Of a DNA stretch of 43,942 nt, positions 8,104 to 16,339 are shown one piece after another (within the stretch, counting starts at the first letter, position 1; each line of letters starts with the position of its first letter). A program made the position numbers and the translations under genes. Source of the stretch: an uncultured Hyphomicrobiales bacterium. GTDB taxonomy: Bacteria; Pseudomonadota; Alphaproteobacteria; Rhizobiales; Beijerinckiaceae. The notes under the pieces were generated by a model. The model ran no database searches and was not told the DNA's origin. It saw nothing but the letters and a program-made list of their open reading frames with translations. The DNA lies in assembly GCA_903931945.1 (NCBI GenBank), contig CAIZEI010000123.1, positions 1-43,942 on the forward strand, written 5' to 3'.

Positions 8104-8628
8104 TCATTTTATCGGCGCGGCAAACACGCGCGCACGAATAATGAAACTGTCGGTTTCCTTGACGCCGGGCGTGCAGGCGCCGCTGGCTGACGCTTGCTGG
8201 CAGGGCGTCCATTCGAAGGCGACATGCGCATTGTCGCTGATGTCGCTGGCTGGCGTCGGAGGAATGGTGATTGTGAACTGCGACGTCTCAATCATACGTG
8301 GTCGAAAAAGCCCGGGTCGCACCGTTTTCGGGAGCATCCCCATCGCCTGACCATCCGCCCGAAGCATCTGGTCATGTTTGTCGAACACCGTTCCATGCAC
8401 GACCATATCCGCGATCCTGCGCTCACGGGATGCAAAACAAACAGTCATGGTTACTTGCGAAACCGGATTGCCGGAGGTCTCCATGACAACCGAGCGCGGG
8501 TAGACCTTTTGATGATGAAAATGCAGTCGCGCAAGGCATTTCTGCGGATTGATATGTTCATCCGCGCTGGCGAATCCCGAGCCCGCCAGCACGGCAAGAC
8601 CCGCGAAAATCATCAGCATGTTGCGCAT
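8104..8628 (-). CDS. Hypothetical secreted protein
   Basis: 174 residues starting at an ATG that follows GGGGAG. Residues 1-22 form a signal peptide (MRNMLMIFAGLAVLAGSGFASA). The mature protein contains four or more cysteines (for example CLARLHFHHQ, TVCFAS, WTPC, GACTPG), compatible with disulfides in the periplasm. I recognise no domain. It sits between two class II aldolase genes read in the same direction, 35 bases after the upstream aldolase and 54 bases before the next, so cotranscription is likely, which hints at a periplasmic role in the same pathway. Confidence 0.65.
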   Translation of the reverse strand: MRNMLMIFAGLAVLAGSGFASADEHINPQKCLARLHFHHQKVYPRSVVMETSGNPVSQVTMTVCFASRERRIADMVVHGTVFDKHDQMLRADGQAMGMLPKTVRPGLFRPRMIETSQFTITIPPTPASDISDNAHVAFEWTPCQQASASGACTPGVKETDSFIIRARVFAAPIK

Positions 8629-8663
8629 CTGAAGCTCCCCCGACGCCCTGATCCAGCAACCCT

Positions 8664-9449
8664 TTACCGCCCCACCCGCATCTTCCACAACTCCCACGGA
8701 CGCCCCGTGACGTTGAGGTTCACCGCATCGGCCAATCGCCCCTCTTCGGCGTCGAGAGCCGCCAGCGGCGCGCCGCCCGAAATGATCGTCGCCTGGATCT
8801 GCATGCGCGCATTGCTCTCGGTATAGACCGCGCGGAAAACAGCATGTTGCAGGCTCGGGCCAACCGCGACCGAGCCATGCGCGCGCATCAGGCAGACCGG
8901 CTTGTCGCCCAAAACTTTTGCCAGTTCCCGGCCCTTGTCCGAATTGCCGACGAGCATATCTGTCGCGCCATATTTTTCGCGAATATCGAACACCGGCACG
9001 CCCTGCGCGATGAAAGCCGCGTTGTGATACATGGCGCGCATCTGGTTCGGCACGAGGCTGAAGGGCACGACCGACGGCGAGTGTGAATGCACAACCGACA
9101 TGACATCAGGCCGCGCGCGGAAAATCTCGCCATGGATGAAGCGCTCCAGAAAACCGCTGCGTCCCTGCGGATCGACCGCCTCACCATCGAGATCGAACTC
9201 CATGATGTCGTCCGCCTCGACCAGCGCCGGCGCGCGCGAACGCGACATCAAGAAGCGGTCAGGCGCGTTGGGATGGCGAACCGACAGGTGCCCGAATGCG
9301 TCGAATACGCCCTGATCGGCGCAGATTCGGCTGGCGGTCGCAATATCCTCGCAGATTTCGCGCGCGACGGGGCCGCCGGATTTTGGCAAGGCCTTGCCGC
9401 CGGAGCCAAGATCGGCGGGCGCGCAGCAGGCGCAGGGAAAAAGACGCAT
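8664..9449 (-). CDS. Class II aldolase/adducin family protein 2
   Basis: 261 residues. The ATG at 9449 follows a strong GGAGGAAAC. The zinc site is complete: His121 and His123 in VVHSHSP and His191 in RAHGSV, with Glu102 in FLERFIHGE. The first 28 residues are a cysteine-rich, proline/glycine leader (CACCAP near residue 6) that is not a typical signal peptide. The catalytic part is closely similar to the aldolase at 34101-34934 (shared FGHLSVR/FGHVSVR, DIMEFDLDG, FRARPDV, VVHSHSP and VVPF). It is divergent from a VOC gene, the same family association as in the second cluster. Confidence 0.85.
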   Translation of the reverse strand: MRLFPCACCAPADLGSGGKALPKSGGPVAREICEDIATASRICADQGVFDAFGHLSVRHPNAPDRFLMSRSRAPALVEADDIMEFDLDGEAVDPQGRSGFLERFIHGEIFRARPDVMSVVHSHSPSVVPFSLVPNQMRAMYHNAAFIAQGVPVFDIREKYGATDMLVGNSDKGRELAKVLGDKPVCLMRAHGSVAVGPSLQHAVFRAVYTESNARMQIQATIISGGAPLAALDAEEGRLADAVNLNVTGRPWELWKMRVGR

Positions 9450-9585
9450 GTTTCCTCCAGAAACCAGGTTCGACTAGACATTAGCTGACGCTGCGCCCGC
9501 GCACCAGACGGGCGATTGCCAAGCCTCGCGGACAGGGGCATGTTCGCGGCATACTGCAAAGCGCATCAAAATGGGAGACGACACC

Positions 9586-9996
9586 ATGCGAATCCGACAT
9601 ATCGCCATCGCCAGCGACCATCCGGGCAAGGCCGCCGATTTCTATGTCAAGACGTTCGGCTTCAGGGAAATGCGTCGATTCGGCATGGACCCGGCCAACC
9701 CGGACGTGGCGAAACGGCCTTCAGGCGCGTTCCTGACAGACGGGCAGATCAATATCGCCATTCTGAAATTCGCTGACGACCAGCTCGGCAAGGGTCTTGA
9801 TTATCTGGGCCTGCATCATTTTGGCGTCGTCGTTGACGATACCGAGGCCTGGATGCGGAAATTTGAAGACATGGGCCTCGAACGCGTGCCCTATCAGGCC
9901 CCTCCGGGCGGGCAGGCCGAAACCAAATATCGCGGCCCCGACGGCGTTGTCTTCGACATTACCGACCACGCCTGGGAAGGATCGGGCGAGGAATGA
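9586..9996 (+). CDS. VOC (glyoxalase/dioxygenase-fold) protein 1
   Basis: 136 residues from the ATG at 9586, eight bases after GGGAG. The protein is a single VOC domain with two beta-alpha-beta-beta-beta modules: RIRHIAIASDHPGKAADFYVKTFGF at the start, GLHHFGVVVDDTEAW in the middle and RGPDGVVFDITDHAWEG at the end. Likely metal ligands include His5 and His75 or its neighbour; the acidic third ligand is less clear. A nearly identical domain occurs at 33667-34083. VOC proteins are metalloenzymes (ring-cleavage dioxygenases, glyoxalases, epimerases) or binding proteins; reaction unknown. Confidence 0.85.
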   Translation: MRIRHIAIASDHPGKAADFYVKTFGFREMRRFGMDPANPDVAKRPSGAFLTDGQINIAILKFADDQLGKGLDYLGLHHFGVVVDDTEAWMRKFEDMGLERVPYQAPPGGQAETKYRGPDGVVFDITDHAWEGSGEE

Positions 9997-10076
9997 TCGC
10001 AGGTCGCAAAGCGCGCTTTTGCGTGGACGCCCGGATTGCGCAATAGAGTCCAGCCTGCTGCACACGCGCAGATGGA

Positions 10077-10997
10077 ATGGCTGTGATCAGAATGGAATTT
10101 GTGAATATCTATGGCGCTCCGCCGCCCGATCTTGTCGAGGTCAGCGCGACCGCGATGCAATTCTCGCCCTTGGTCCCCGGAGCCGCTGACCTTGCGGCGC
10201 TGCCGGAGGCTTCGCTCGAGAGTCTGGCGATGCTGGCGCCGCCCGGCACACTGGAACGGCGCTATGCTCTGGCGCAGGCGTTGCGCCGTCTGGCGCCGGG
10301 CGCGCCGTTTATGGCGCTCGCGCCCAAGGACAAAGGCGGCGCCCGCATCGCGGGCGATCTGACAGCGCTGGGCTGCCCTTACCTTGAGACCGCGCGGCGG
10401 CATCATCGACTTTGCGTCGCCAAAGGCGGCGGCGATCCCGCAGCCATTGCAACACTGATCGAGGAGGGCGGCCCAAGGTTTTTGCAAAACCTCGGTCTGT
10501 GGTCGCAACCTGGCGTGTTCAGCTGGGACAGGATCGACCCCGGCAGCGCCGCATTGCTGCATCACCTGCCGGCGCTATCGGGCGCTGGCGCCGATTTTGG
10601 CTGCGGCATTGGCGCGCTCGCGCGGGACGTCCTGCGTTCGTCCTCTGTCGTCAGCCTTGCGCTGCTTGATATCGATCGCCGCGCCATCGACATGGCCAAA
10701 CGTAATATCGTGGATCCCAGAGCCCGCTTTCAATGGGCCGATGTTCTGAAAGCCGACACGCTGGCGGGTCTTGATTTCGTCGTGATGAATCCACCCTTTC
10801 ATGAAGGCGGCGTCGAGAATCAGGCGCTCGGTCAAAGCTTTATTCGCCGCGCAGCCGCAAGCCTGCGGACAGGCGGCGTTTGCTGGCTGACCGCCAACCG
10901 GCATTTGCCCTATGAGGCCATTCTGAAACCCCTGTTCCGGCATGCGAGCGTGGTTGCGGAAACCAACGGCTACAAGATTTTTCAGGCGCGCAAGTGA
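10077..10997 (+). CDS. RsmC-like class I SAM-dependent methyltransferase
   Basis: 306 residues. The N-terminal half resembles the degenerate methyltransferase-like domain of RsmC. The C-terminal half is catalytic: GADFGCGIGALARDV (about 171-185) binds SAM, and DFVVMNPPFHEGG (about 233-245) carries the NPPF motif of N-methylating enzymes that modify exocyclic amines. RsmC makes m2G1207 in 16S rRNA. Its last four bases (GTGA) overlap the start of an RsuA-type pseudouridine synthase, so two rRNA-modifying enzymes are translationally coupled. The ribosome-binding site is weak; an internal ATG at 10092 is an alternative start. Confidence 0.85.
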   Translation: MAVIRMEFVNIYGAPPPDLVEVSATAMQFSPLVPGAADLAALPEASLESLAMLAPPGTLERRYALAQALRRLAPGAPFMALAPKDKGGARIAGDLTALGCPYLETARRHHRLCVAKGGGDPAAIATLIEEGGPRFLQNLGLWSQPGVFSWDRIDPGSAALLHHLPALSGAGADFGCGIGALARDVLRSSSVVSLALLDIDRRAIDMAKRNIVDPRARFQWADVLKADTLAGLDFVVMNPPFHEGGVENQALGQSFIRRAAASLRTGGVCWLTANRHLPYEAILKPLFRHASVVAETNGYKIFQARK

Positions 10998-11785
10998 GCA
11001 AGCCCCAGCAAATCCGGCTCGACAGGTTGCTTGCCAATCTTGGCTATGGTTCGCGCCGCGAGGTGCAGAACATGGCGCGCTACCGTCGCATCACGCTCGA
11101 TGGCGCTGAATTGCGTGATATCGAGCAACGCGTTCCACTCAGCGCCGAATTTGCGGCGCGGTTGCAGATCGACGCAGAACCGCTCGATCCCCTGCCCGGC
11201 CTCGCGCTGATGCTCAACAAACCCGAAGGCGTCACCTGTTCGCACAAGGAATCCGGACCGCTTGTTTACAGCCTGTTGCCGGACCGCTGGCAATACCGAG
11301 ATCCCCCGATTTCAACCATTGGCCGGCTCGACAAGGACACATCCGGCCTGCTGTTGCTGACCGACGATGGCGCGTTTTTGCATAAAGTCATTTCGCCGCG
11401 CGCGAAGATCGCCAAAACCTATATCGCCGGCCTCGCCCGCCCCTTGCGGGGGGATGAAACCGGCGTTTTCGCCTCCGGCGCACTCATGCTGGAGGGCGAG
11501 GACAAGCCGCTCGCCCCGGCGCATCTGGAAATTCTGACGCCCCAGGAAGCGTCTTTGACCATCACCGAGGGACGCTATCATCAGGTCAGGCGCATGTTCG
11601 CAGCTCTCGGCAATCACGTGACGACGCTCAGGCGCATCAAGATCGGCGGTCTGTCGCTACCCGGCGACCTCGCGTCGGGCGAACTCCGGATCCTCGATGC
11701 CGGCGCGCGCGCGCAAATTTTTGCGCCCGAACATTCCGGGACTCACTTCGCGCAGGTCCCGCCTGCGCCCTCGGGCGCGATGTAA
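10994..11785 (+). CDS. Pseudouridine synthase, RsuA/RluB family
   Basis: 263 residues, GTG start overlapping the preceding stop by four bases. An S4-like RNA-binding domain covers residues 6-55 (IRLDRLLANLGYGSRREVQNM). The catalytic motif GRLDKDTSGLLLLTDDG lies at about 113-129 with the catalytic Asp, and YHQVRRMFAALGNHV at about 196-210 is the family's third signature. It isomerises a uridine in rRNA; the RsuA subgroup acts on U516 of 16S RNA, which would match its coupling to an RsmC-like gene. The 3' end overlaps the convergent GT39-like gene by 43 bases. Confidence 0.9.
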   Translation: MSKPQQIRLDRLLANLGYGSRREVQNMARYRRITLDGAELRDIEQRVPLSAEFAARLQIDAEPLDPLPGLALMLNKPEGVTCSHKESGPLVYSLLPDRWQYRDPPISTIGRLDKDTSGLLLLTDDGAFLHKVISPRAKIAKTYIAGLARPLRGDETGVFASGALMLEGEDKPLAPAHLEILTPQEASLTITEGRYHQVRRMFAALGNHVTTLRRIKIGGLSLPGDLASGELRILDAGARAQIFAPEHSGTHFAQVPPAPSGAM

Positions 11786-13272
11786 ACAAGCTCGGCGGGC
11801 ACCCTGACCGAGCCCTGCCCCGGCATCATCGCCACATCGAATTTTTGCCGCTCGCCAATGCAGGCCGGATTGAAATGATCGAGAATGGGTGATTTTTCCA
11901 CCAATATTGCGACGCCGCCGGTTTTGCGGCAGGCGACGATCTGGTTGGGAAAGGACCAGTTCGGCGTCGAGAAATCCAGATAATCGGGCCGCGATTTCAA
12001 CCATAATACGCCCGACGGGCCGATTTTGCGGTCGTCGATGACGACACATCGCAGCGGTCCGCTCCCGTTGCGATCCCACAGGCTTTGCGTCGCAGCCGCG
12101 AGGGGTTTTGTATGGGCGGAAAAGGCCCAAAGCGGCTGATCGATCGCCCCGGCGATGACAAGATAGACCACAAACCCGACAAACACGATCCCCGACATCG
12201 CGATCGAAATCCGCGCCGACACGCGCTCGGACAGTCCCTGCCCTTGTCCTCCGGCAGGGAACAAAAGCGCCAGTCCGCCTGCGGTTGTCACGCAAAAGGG
12301 CTGCAGCCACAAAGGTTTGATGATTTTATAGGTCAGGATGGCGCCGATCACGAGCACCAGCGGCGGCCCAAAACCGAGCGCCGTGGCAACCCAGGGTCGC
12401 TCCCGCACGCGCGCAAATTCGTCGGACGCCCGAATGTGGTTCGTCGCCAGCAGCATCAACGCCGGCGCGACGCACAAGGCAAACACGCCGGTGACCAGAT
12501 TTTGCCCGGAGGCTTCAAGTCCCGGGATATCCCGCACCTTGTTGGCGTCGACAGCGTAAAACACGCTCGTCCAGCCATGCTGCGACAACCACCAGAGATG
12601 CGGCGCGACAACCACCAGAAAAACCCCGGCGCTCGCATAGCTTGCAGGGTTTCCATAGGCCGCCCGAAAGCGCGGAACACAGACCGCCAGAAACGCCAGT
12701 GTCGCCAGCAGAAAGAAAATCTCATATTTGGTCCACAGCGCCAGTCCTGCCGACACGCCCAGCGCCAATGCATCGCCCCAGCGCTGTTCATCGAGATAGC
12801 GCAGGCCATAATAGGCCGATGCAGCCAGAAATGGCGACAGCATGGAATTGTGATTGATCTGCACCGCATAAAAAGTTGCAGCGGGAGACGCCAGATACAT
12901 CAGAACCGCGAGCGAGGCCGTTTCTGGCGAACCGAACAGCCGGACGCTGCGCCATAAATACCAGGCTGCGACCGCAACGGTGAGCTGCGATAGCGCCATC
13001 AAGCCAAGCAGGGGTGGCGCGCCAGACCGCAAGACCAGATCGATCGCCCAGGTCGTGACCGGCGGATGTTTGGAATAGCCGAGCGCCCAGTCGCGGCCCC
13101 AATAGGCCGCCTCAAGCGTGTCGCCATGCAGATTGCCAACAAGCAATGCCGGTCCGAGCGTCCAGATCGCCGCCTGCGCGAGAAGCGCCAAAGCCATGGG
13201 CGATTGGAAAAATGTGTTGGGACTTCGTCCGGCGCCCGCCAAAGTCTGTGAAGTGAGGATTGACAGGGCCAT
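11743..13272 (-). CDS. Glycosyltransferase family 39-like (GT-C) membrane protein
   Basis: About 509 residues from the ATG at 13272 (a TTG at 13290 is an alternative). About ten hydrophobic segments occupy residues 25-390, followed by a soluble C-terminal domain of about 130 residues. The first periplasmic loop has the GT-C pattern: NLHGDTLEAAYWGRDWALGY and KHPPVTTW, with acidic and HPP residues. Such enzymes transfer sugars from polyprenyl-phosphate donors to lipid A, glycolipids or proteins on the periplasmic side. Acceptor unknown. The tail overlaps the rsuA-like gene on the other strand by 43 bases. Confidence 0.8.
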   Translation of the reverse strand: MALSILTSQTLAGAGRSPNTFFQSPMALALLAQAAIWTLGPALLVGNLHGDTLEAAYWGRDWALGYSKHPPVTTWAIDLVLRSGAPPLLGLMALSQLTVAVAAWYLWRSVRLFGSPETASLAVLMYLASPAATFYAVQINHNSMLSPFLAASAYYGLRYLDEQRWGDALALGVSAGLALWTKYEIFFLLATLAFLAVCVPRFRAAYGNPASYASAGVFLVVVAPHLWWLSQHGWTSVFYAVDANKVRDIPGLEASGQNLVTGVFALCVAPALMLLATNHIRASDEFARVRERPWVATALGFGPPLVLVIGAILTYKIIKPLWLQPFCVTTAGGLALLFPAGGQGQGLSERVSARISIAMSGIVFVGFVVYLVIAGAIDQPLWAFSAHTKPLAAATQSLWDRNGSGPLRCVVIDDRKIGPSGVLWLKSRPDYLDFSTPNWSFPNQIVACRKTGGVAILVEKSPILDHFNPACIGERQKFDVAMMPGQGSVRVPAELVYIAPEGAGGTCAK

Positions 13273-13433
13273 TTTCCGATTTCGCAGCAAAGCTGTCTCA
13301 TGCCCCCCGCGCCGGACAACGTCAAACGAATTTCGCGCCGCAACACAGAATCTGCGGAATTAGCCGCTGGCTGGGGCGTCACATCTCCAACGACCGATGC
13401 AAGACAACGCTTTCTTAACCCAAAAACTGAAAT

Positions 13434-13456
13434 AGCCATGCGCAATTTGCATGGCT
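13434..13456. promoter_or_regulatory. Inverted repeat upstream of the DUF1127 gene
   Basis: AGCCATGC and GCATGGCT form a perfect eight-base inverted repeat around a seven-base centre. It lies about 100 bases before the DUF1127 start in the gap separating it from the divergent GT39-like gene. It could be an operator or an mRNA hairpin; no regulator is nearby. Confidence 0.3.
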
Positions 13457-13552
13457 GACAAAGCCCCAGCCCCCTTCATTGTGCGGCGCGATCCTATATA
13501 TTGCGTTGCATCAAGGCGGTTTGTTTGCCGCCCGCCGAAACGGGAAAGTCCT

Positions 13553-13708
13553 ATGTCATTCAAATTCATAACCGAAAGGGTCAGCGCCTGGCGCCGCTAT
13601 CGCTCGGCTGTCCGCGAACTCGAGCAGCTCTCAGATCGGGAACTCCACGACCTCGGCATCAGCCGTTACGACATTGAGACGATCGCTAGGGAAAGCGCGG
13701 GCCTTTAA
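13553..13708 (+). CDS. Small DUF1127 (YjiS-like) protein
   Basis: 51 residues from the ATG at 13553. The whole protein is one DUF1127 domain: an Arg-rich amphipathic helix with WRRYRSAVRELEQLSDRELHDLGISRYDIE, the family consensus. In Alphaproteobacteria these tiny basic proteins bind RNA or affect small-RNA metabolism and phosphate/stress responses, and they are often encoded directly upstream of stress sRNAs. TATATT lies about 55 bases upstream and could be a -10 element. A structured, C-rich transcript segment ending in a strong terminator follows immediately. Confidence 0.85.
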   Translation: MSFKFITERVSAWRRYRSAVRELEQLSDRELHDLGISRYDIETIARESAGL

Positions 13709-13842
13709 TCCGGTCGAAACATATTTTCGCCTATCTTGAATGGTCGAACACAGTTAGGCGCGGAATTGGGAATAACTCCCCCCAGTCTCCCGTCCGCGTC
13801 ACGAAGCGCCCGCCGGCCCCTCCCCCGGCGGGCGTTTCTTTG
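13709..13842 (+). ncRNA. Candidate sRNA or 3'UTR RNA downstream of DUF1127
   Basis: No gene is found between the DUF1127 stop and trmFO, but the first 130 bases are structured. GGGA-ATAAC-TCCC is a small hairpin next to a C-run (CCCCCCAGTCTCCC), and the final terminator hairpin exposes CCCCTCCC in its loop. DUF1127 genes followed by RNAs with CCUCCUCCC-like loops are known in this class (CcsR/cuckoo-type RNAs). The motif here is degenerate, so membership is inferred from context. It may be processed from the DUF1127 mRNA rather than have its own promoter. Confidence 0.4.
13804..13842 (+). terminator. Strong rho-independent terminator
   Basis: CGCCCGCCGG (13807-13816) pairs perfectly with CCGGCGGGCG (13825-13834) around an eight-base CCCCTCCC loop, and is followed by TTTCTTTG. 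It ends the DUF1127 transcript and insulates trmFO. Confidence 0.85.
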
Positions 13843-13981
13843 TGTTCCGGTGTAAAGTACCTGGTTCTGTGCGAGTAGCCTGACAGCAGCGCAGCCGCCC
13901 CGCAAAGTCAATGGCTGTCGGCCAATTGCAATCTCCCACGCTCCGGCGCTAATGCGACATCGCTCAGGAGCCCGTTTCAGG

Positions 13982-15436
13982 ATGAACACAGCCAATCCAG
14001 CCTCCCTGTCCGTCCATGTTGTGGGCGGAGGGCTTGCCGGTTGCGAAGCCGCCTGGCAGCTGGCGCGGGCGGGCGTTGCCGTTGTGCTGCACGAAATGCG
14101 GCCTCACCGGCGCACGCAGGCGCATCAATCCGACGCGCTGGCGGAGCTGGTCTGCTCGAACTCGTTCCGGTCCGACGAAGCCACAACCAATGCTGTGGGG
14201 CTCATGCATCATGAGATGCGGCGTCTGGGCTCGCTGATCATCGCCTGCGCGGATCGCCATCAAGTGCCCGCCGGCGGCGCGCTGGCGGTCGATCGCGAGG
14301 GTTTTGCCGCGGCTGTCACGCAGGCCATGGAAGCTGAGCCCTTGATCGCCATCGTGCGCGAAGAGTTTCTGGTAATCCCCGCAGACCCCCATGGCATCTA
14401 CATTCTCGCCACAGGTCCACTCACCTCGGATGGCCTTGCGGCGAAAATCGCGACTTTGACTGGCGAGGACGCGCTGTCCTTTTTTGACGCCATCGCGCCG
14501 ATCGTCCATCGCGACACGATTGACATGAACAAAGCCTGGTTCCAGTCGCGCTATGACAAGGTCGGACCAGGCGGCGATGGCCGCGACTATCTGAACTGCC
14601 CACTCGACCGCGAGCAATACGCCGCCTTTATCGAAGCCCTGCTCGCGGGTGAGAAAACCAGCTTCAAGGAATGGGAACATGTGCCCTATTTCGATGGTTG
14701 CCTGCCCATCGAAATCATGGCCGAACGCGGCCCCGAAACGTTGCGGCACGGGCCGATGAAACCGGTGGGCCTGACCAATGTCCATGCGCCGGACAAAAAG
14801 GCCTATGCGATCGTGCAACTGCGGCAGGATAACAAACTCGGAACGCTGTACAATATGGTGGGCTTCCAGACGAAGCTCAAACACAGCGATCAGGTCCGTA
14901 TCTTCCGGACCATTCCGGGGCTTGAAAAAGCTGAATTCGCGCGGCTCGGCGGGCTGCACCGCAATACCTATCTGAATTCGCCAAAGGTCCTCGATCCCCT
15001 GCTCCGCCTGAAAAGCGATCCACGCATCCGGTTTGCCGGTCAGATGACGGGTTGCGAGGGCTATGTGGAAAGCGCCGCGATAGGCCTGATGGCGGGACGG
15101 ATCGCCGCCGCCGAACGGCTGGGCCAGGCGTTTGCCCCGCCCCCGGCGACCACCGCCATTGGCGCCCTGATGGGGCATATTACGGGCGGGCACATCGAAA
15201 CCATCGATGCCGGCCCCAAATCCTTCCAGCCCATGAATGTCAATTTCGGGCTGTTTCCGCCCCTGACCGAAGCAGTGAAATCGCCGGAGGGCAAACGCCT
15301 GCGCGGACCGGAAAAAGCCGCCATGAAACGCCGGGCGATCACAGCAAGGGCGATGGCGGATATGGCGGCGTGGGTTGAGGACATGGGCGCGGAGGGTAGA
15401 ACTCAATTCGCATCGGCCACGCGCGATATCAATTGA
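13982..15436 (+). CDS. trmFO: Methylenetetrahydrofolate--tRNA-(uracil-5-)-methyltransferase TrmFO
   Basis: 484 residues, the usual length. The FAD-binding Rossmann motif [15 protein letters not shown] spans 11-25. The conserved [16 protein letters not shown] block begins at Cys58, and the C-terminal FAD region has [21 protein letters not shown]. The enzyme uses methylenetetrahydrofolate and FADH2 to make 5-methyluridine at position 54 of tRNAs. The ATG at 13982 follows CAGGAG; an upstream extension is open but unsupported. Immediately downstream on the other strand lies an AT-rich pair of unknown genes that separates trmFO from the NDUFAF6-like gene. Confidence 0.95.
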   Translation: MNTANPASLSVHVVGGGLAGCEAAWQLARAGVAVVLHEMRPHRRTQAHQSDALAELVCSNSFRSDEATTNAVGLMHHEMRRLGSLIIACADRHQVPAGGALAVDREGFAAAVTQAMEAEPLIAIVREEFLVIPADPHGIYILATGPLTSDGLAAKIATLTGEDALSFFDAIAPIVHRDTIDMNKAWFQSRYDKVGPGGDGRDYLNCPLDREQYAAFIEALLAGEKTSFKEWEHVPYFDGCLPIEIMAERGPETLRHGPMKPVGLTNVHAPDKKAYAIVQLRQDNKLGTLYNMVGFQTKLKHSDQVRIFRTIPGLEKAEFARLGGLHRNTYLNSPKVLDPLLRLKSDPRIRFAGQMTGCEGYVESAAIGLMAGRIAAAERLGQAFAPPPATTAIGALMGHITGGHIETIDAGPKSFQPMNVNFGLFPPLTEAVKSPEGKRLRGPEKAAMKRRAITARAMADMAAWVEDMGAEGRTQFASATRDIN

Positions 15437-15457
15437 AAGAAGTCGGTTGGCTCGAAA

Positions 15458-15802
15458 TTACAATTCTGGATTGTCCTTGCGCTGCCAATGCAGGGCGCTC
15501 TCAGGGATATCGAATGTTGTCAGGATATTGGAAATCCGGGTCGTGATTTCATTGACATCACCGATCCTGGGATCAAGATAAATCGTTGACGTCCCCCTAG
15601 GATGTCCCTTGTAACGGCGAATCGCGAAAACTTGACCATTCATCTCGAACGAGGCGCCACGATAGCAGTCGAGTTCGTCTTTACCTTTCACCAATTGTCC
15701 GCCCCGGCTGACAACCTTTTCAATCGCCATGTTGATAATGGCCTGCGGGGTCAAATCCCGATCGATTTCGTCGACCTGTCTGACATTCTCGAGTTCAGGC
15801 AT
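15458..15802 (-). CDS. Hypothetical protein, second gene of an AT-rich pair
   Basis: 114 residues from the ATG at 15802 (TTG at 15811 is in frame). Not recognised. It is acidic to neutral, with no signal peptide or membrane segment, and reads as a compact alpha/beta fold: DLTPQAIINMAIEKVVSRGG, then paired strands with FAIRRYKGHPRGTSTIYLDP, then a terminal helix. That size and charge fit an immunity or antitoxin protein, and the gene directly follows another small unknown gene by 24 bases. There is no sequence proof of that role. Confidence 0.5.
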   Translation of the reverse strand: MPELENVRQVDEIDRDLTPQAIINMAIEKVVSRGGQLVKGKDELDCYRGASFEMNGQVFAIRRYKGHPRGTSTIYLDPRIGDVNEITTRISNILTTFDIPESALHWQRKDNPEL

Positions 15803-15826
15803 GTAGTCCAACCTTTCAGAAATTAT

Positions 15827-16180
15827 TCATGGCTGCCTGTTTATCACCCAGGCTGCGTCAATGACGGCGAAGGTATCGCTGGCTGATTGATGACCGCGAA
15901 CGCCGGGCGTATTTGGATAATACCACTTGGCCTCGAATGGCGTGCCACCGCCCTTGTGCGGCGCAACAAAAGAAGCAAATTCGACGCCACGTCGAAGGCC
16001 AGGAAGATGATTTCGGTAGGCCTTGACTGAGGGAATGTTGCTTCCGCGTGCGGCGCGGCCCCAAATCTCGTTTGTCGTTGATTGCGTGGCTGCATCAGCT
16101 TTCGTTTGAGTTGGCGACTCGACTCTGAGAAAGGGCCCATGAGGATTGGCTCCCTGGCCATTCGGGGACGGAACTGTCAT
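15827..16180 (-). CDS. Hypothetical protein, first gene of an AT-rich pair
   Basis: 117 residues from the ATG at 16180; a GTG at 16195 is an alternative. Not recognised. There is a low-complexity polar first 40 residues, then a conserved-looking basic domain containing IWGRAARGSNIPSVKAYR, RGVEFASFVAPHKGGG and KWYYPNTPGV. Several Arg, His, Trp and Tyr residues are compatible with a nuclease or other toxin C-terminal domain, but this is speculation. The pair lies between trmFO and the complex-I-assembly/Sec block and is less GC-rich than both. Confidence 0.45.
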   Translation of the reverse strand: MTVPSPNGQGANPHGPFLRVESPTQTKADAATQSTTNEIWGRAARGSNIPSVKAYRNHLPGLRRGVEFASFVAPHKGGGTPFEAKWYYPNTPGVRGHQSASDTFAVIDAAWVINRQP

Positions 16181-16216
16181 CGAATAAAATGCCACCCAGC
16201 ATATTTATAAAGTGAT

Positions 16217-16245
16217 ATATTGGGTGGACAATATACGTATGTCAA
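16217..16245 (-). promoter_or_regulatory. Possible sigma-70 promoter for the unknown pair
   Basis: On the minus strand TTGACA (16245-16240) is a consensus -35 element. At 17 bases CAATAT follows, and at 20 bases TATATC, so the -10 is imperfect. It lies about 40 bases before the ATG at 16180 in an AT-rich gap. Confidence 0.35.
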
Positions 16246-16339
16246 GCGCGTTACGACACATTTAATGCAATTATAATCAGCCTTTTTGTCGATTCTTCGA
16301 CACGCCCCATCAAATACGCGGGATTAAGCCCGCACGCTA

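Noticed and set aside
12085..12957. 290-codon plus-strand ORF inside the GT39-like gene
   Set aside because: The minus-strand frame is a membrane enzyme with the HPP motif; the plus-strand product is basic low-complexity sequence.
13964..15406. 480-codon minus-strand ORF antisense to trmFO
   Set aside because: It is a shadow of a fully recognisable gene; its protein is rich in His, Arg and Gly with no motif.
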